From positions 1-23,629 of the IMG/VR virus record IMGVR_UViG_3300050192_000063: a stretch of DNA of 23,629 nt; one strand, 5' to 3'. Shown piece after piece: positions 23,324 to 23,629 of this stretch. The notes under the pieces were generated by a model that saw nothing but the letters and a program-made list of their open reading frames with translations, searched no databases and had not been told where the DNA came from. Every line of letters begins with the position of its first letter. Position 1 is the stretch's first letter. The position numbers and the translations under genes were made by a program. The DNA is from a virus.

Positions 23324-23629
23324 CCATCCAGTCAACTAGGCCGGCAGAGAATCAAACCGCGCCACACGACTGGATTCGAACCAGCGACCTCTTCCGTGTC
23401 AAAGCCTCTATTTCCACTACTTTCAACAACTTACAGGCCGCTTGAGACTGCAGAACAGCGCCCAACAACGCCTAAGACGCGATTTAAGCAGATGATTTAA
23501 CAGGTGAGGCTCGCACCCGACCTGTCGCAATTGCAACGCTCCTGAAGAACGACCCTTTCCATTTAGATCTGAATTGCAAAAGAGAGACCTGTAGTCCGTC
23601 AAAACTCATGAACGCTCTCGCAGATTGGG
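23324..23629 (+). other. Gene-free stretch after the P4-type integrase
   Basis: These 306 bases run to the window end. Apart from the tRNA-Val(GAC)-like fragment at 23366-23403 I see no gene, promoter or strong hairpin. Confidence 0.5.
23366..23403 (-). other. tRNA-Val (GAC)-like 3' half, att-site remnant
   Basis: On the minus strand the sequence runs TTGACAC (anticodon loop, anticodon GAC at 23398-23400), GGAAG (3' anticodon strand), AGGTC (variable loop), then a five-pair T arm GCTGG/CCAGT around TTCGAAT. The bases before the loop (GAGGCT) do not pair with GGAAG, and no D arm is found. Likeness to a tRNA also ends soon after the T arm, with no CCA. It is a fragment starting in the anticodon loop, a typical integrase core, and not a working tRNA. 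It differs in anticodon and orientation from the fragment at 21754. Confidence 0.55.

Overview
The window is the right-hand, late-gene end of a lysogenic T7-like podovirus (a prophage), followed by the start of a second integrated element. The DNA is GC-rich, with strong G/C preference at third codon positions. The host is probably a GC-rich soil-type bacterium. The style of the first integrase and the secreted beta-helix-type proteins remind me of Acidobacteriota, but no host housekeeping gene is present, so the taxon is a guess.

Layout. Positions 1-13325 are one tightly packed plus-strand virion operon in the order of T7 genes 11-12-14-15-16: a tail tubular protein A-like C-terminus (partial), a tail tubular protein B/stabilisation-like protein, a gp14-like internal virion protein, a gp15-position protein with an embedded but degenerate M23 peptidase fold, and a 2307-residue gp16-position giant. 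The giant carries a DdrB-like ParB domain and an HExxH metallopeptidase-like domain. Genes overlap or lie 1 nt apart. Inside the giant gene, in another frame, a 74-codon ORF (9328-9552) has a perfectly spaced AAGGAG and the codon usage of a true gene.

At 13333-13770 a minus-strand membrane/coiled-coil gene (a probable moron) interrupts the operon. Then come the T7-type tail fibre (13866-14813) with a duplicated C-terminal module, and an unusual cassette of three consecutive proteins with export signals: a 1071-aa tailspike-like protein, a 416-aa alpha/beta-hydrolase (esterase-like) and a 210-aa putative lipoprotein. These are followed by a 100-aa unknown and a tyrosine recombinase (20426-21469), probably the phage integrase.

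From 21470 rightwards the sequence is a junction zone. It holds an intact 3' half of tRNA-Val(UAC) ending in CCA, joined to a decayed or rearranged 5' side. Next come five GGTGGTAT-type direct repeats leading into a P4-type integrase (22109-23323) with a TTG start. A 3' half of a different tRNA-Val (GAC) lies on the minus strand at 23366-23403. The simplest reading is that the prophage's right attachment site and the tRNA-side end of a second integrative element share the same tRNA-Val target.

How the genes work together: the first block builds the tail tube and the ejectable inner core. The fibre, spike and esterase would recognise and possibly trim surface polysaccharide. The exported proteins may act on the lysogen's own surface. 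The two integrases handle insertion and excision of two separate elements.
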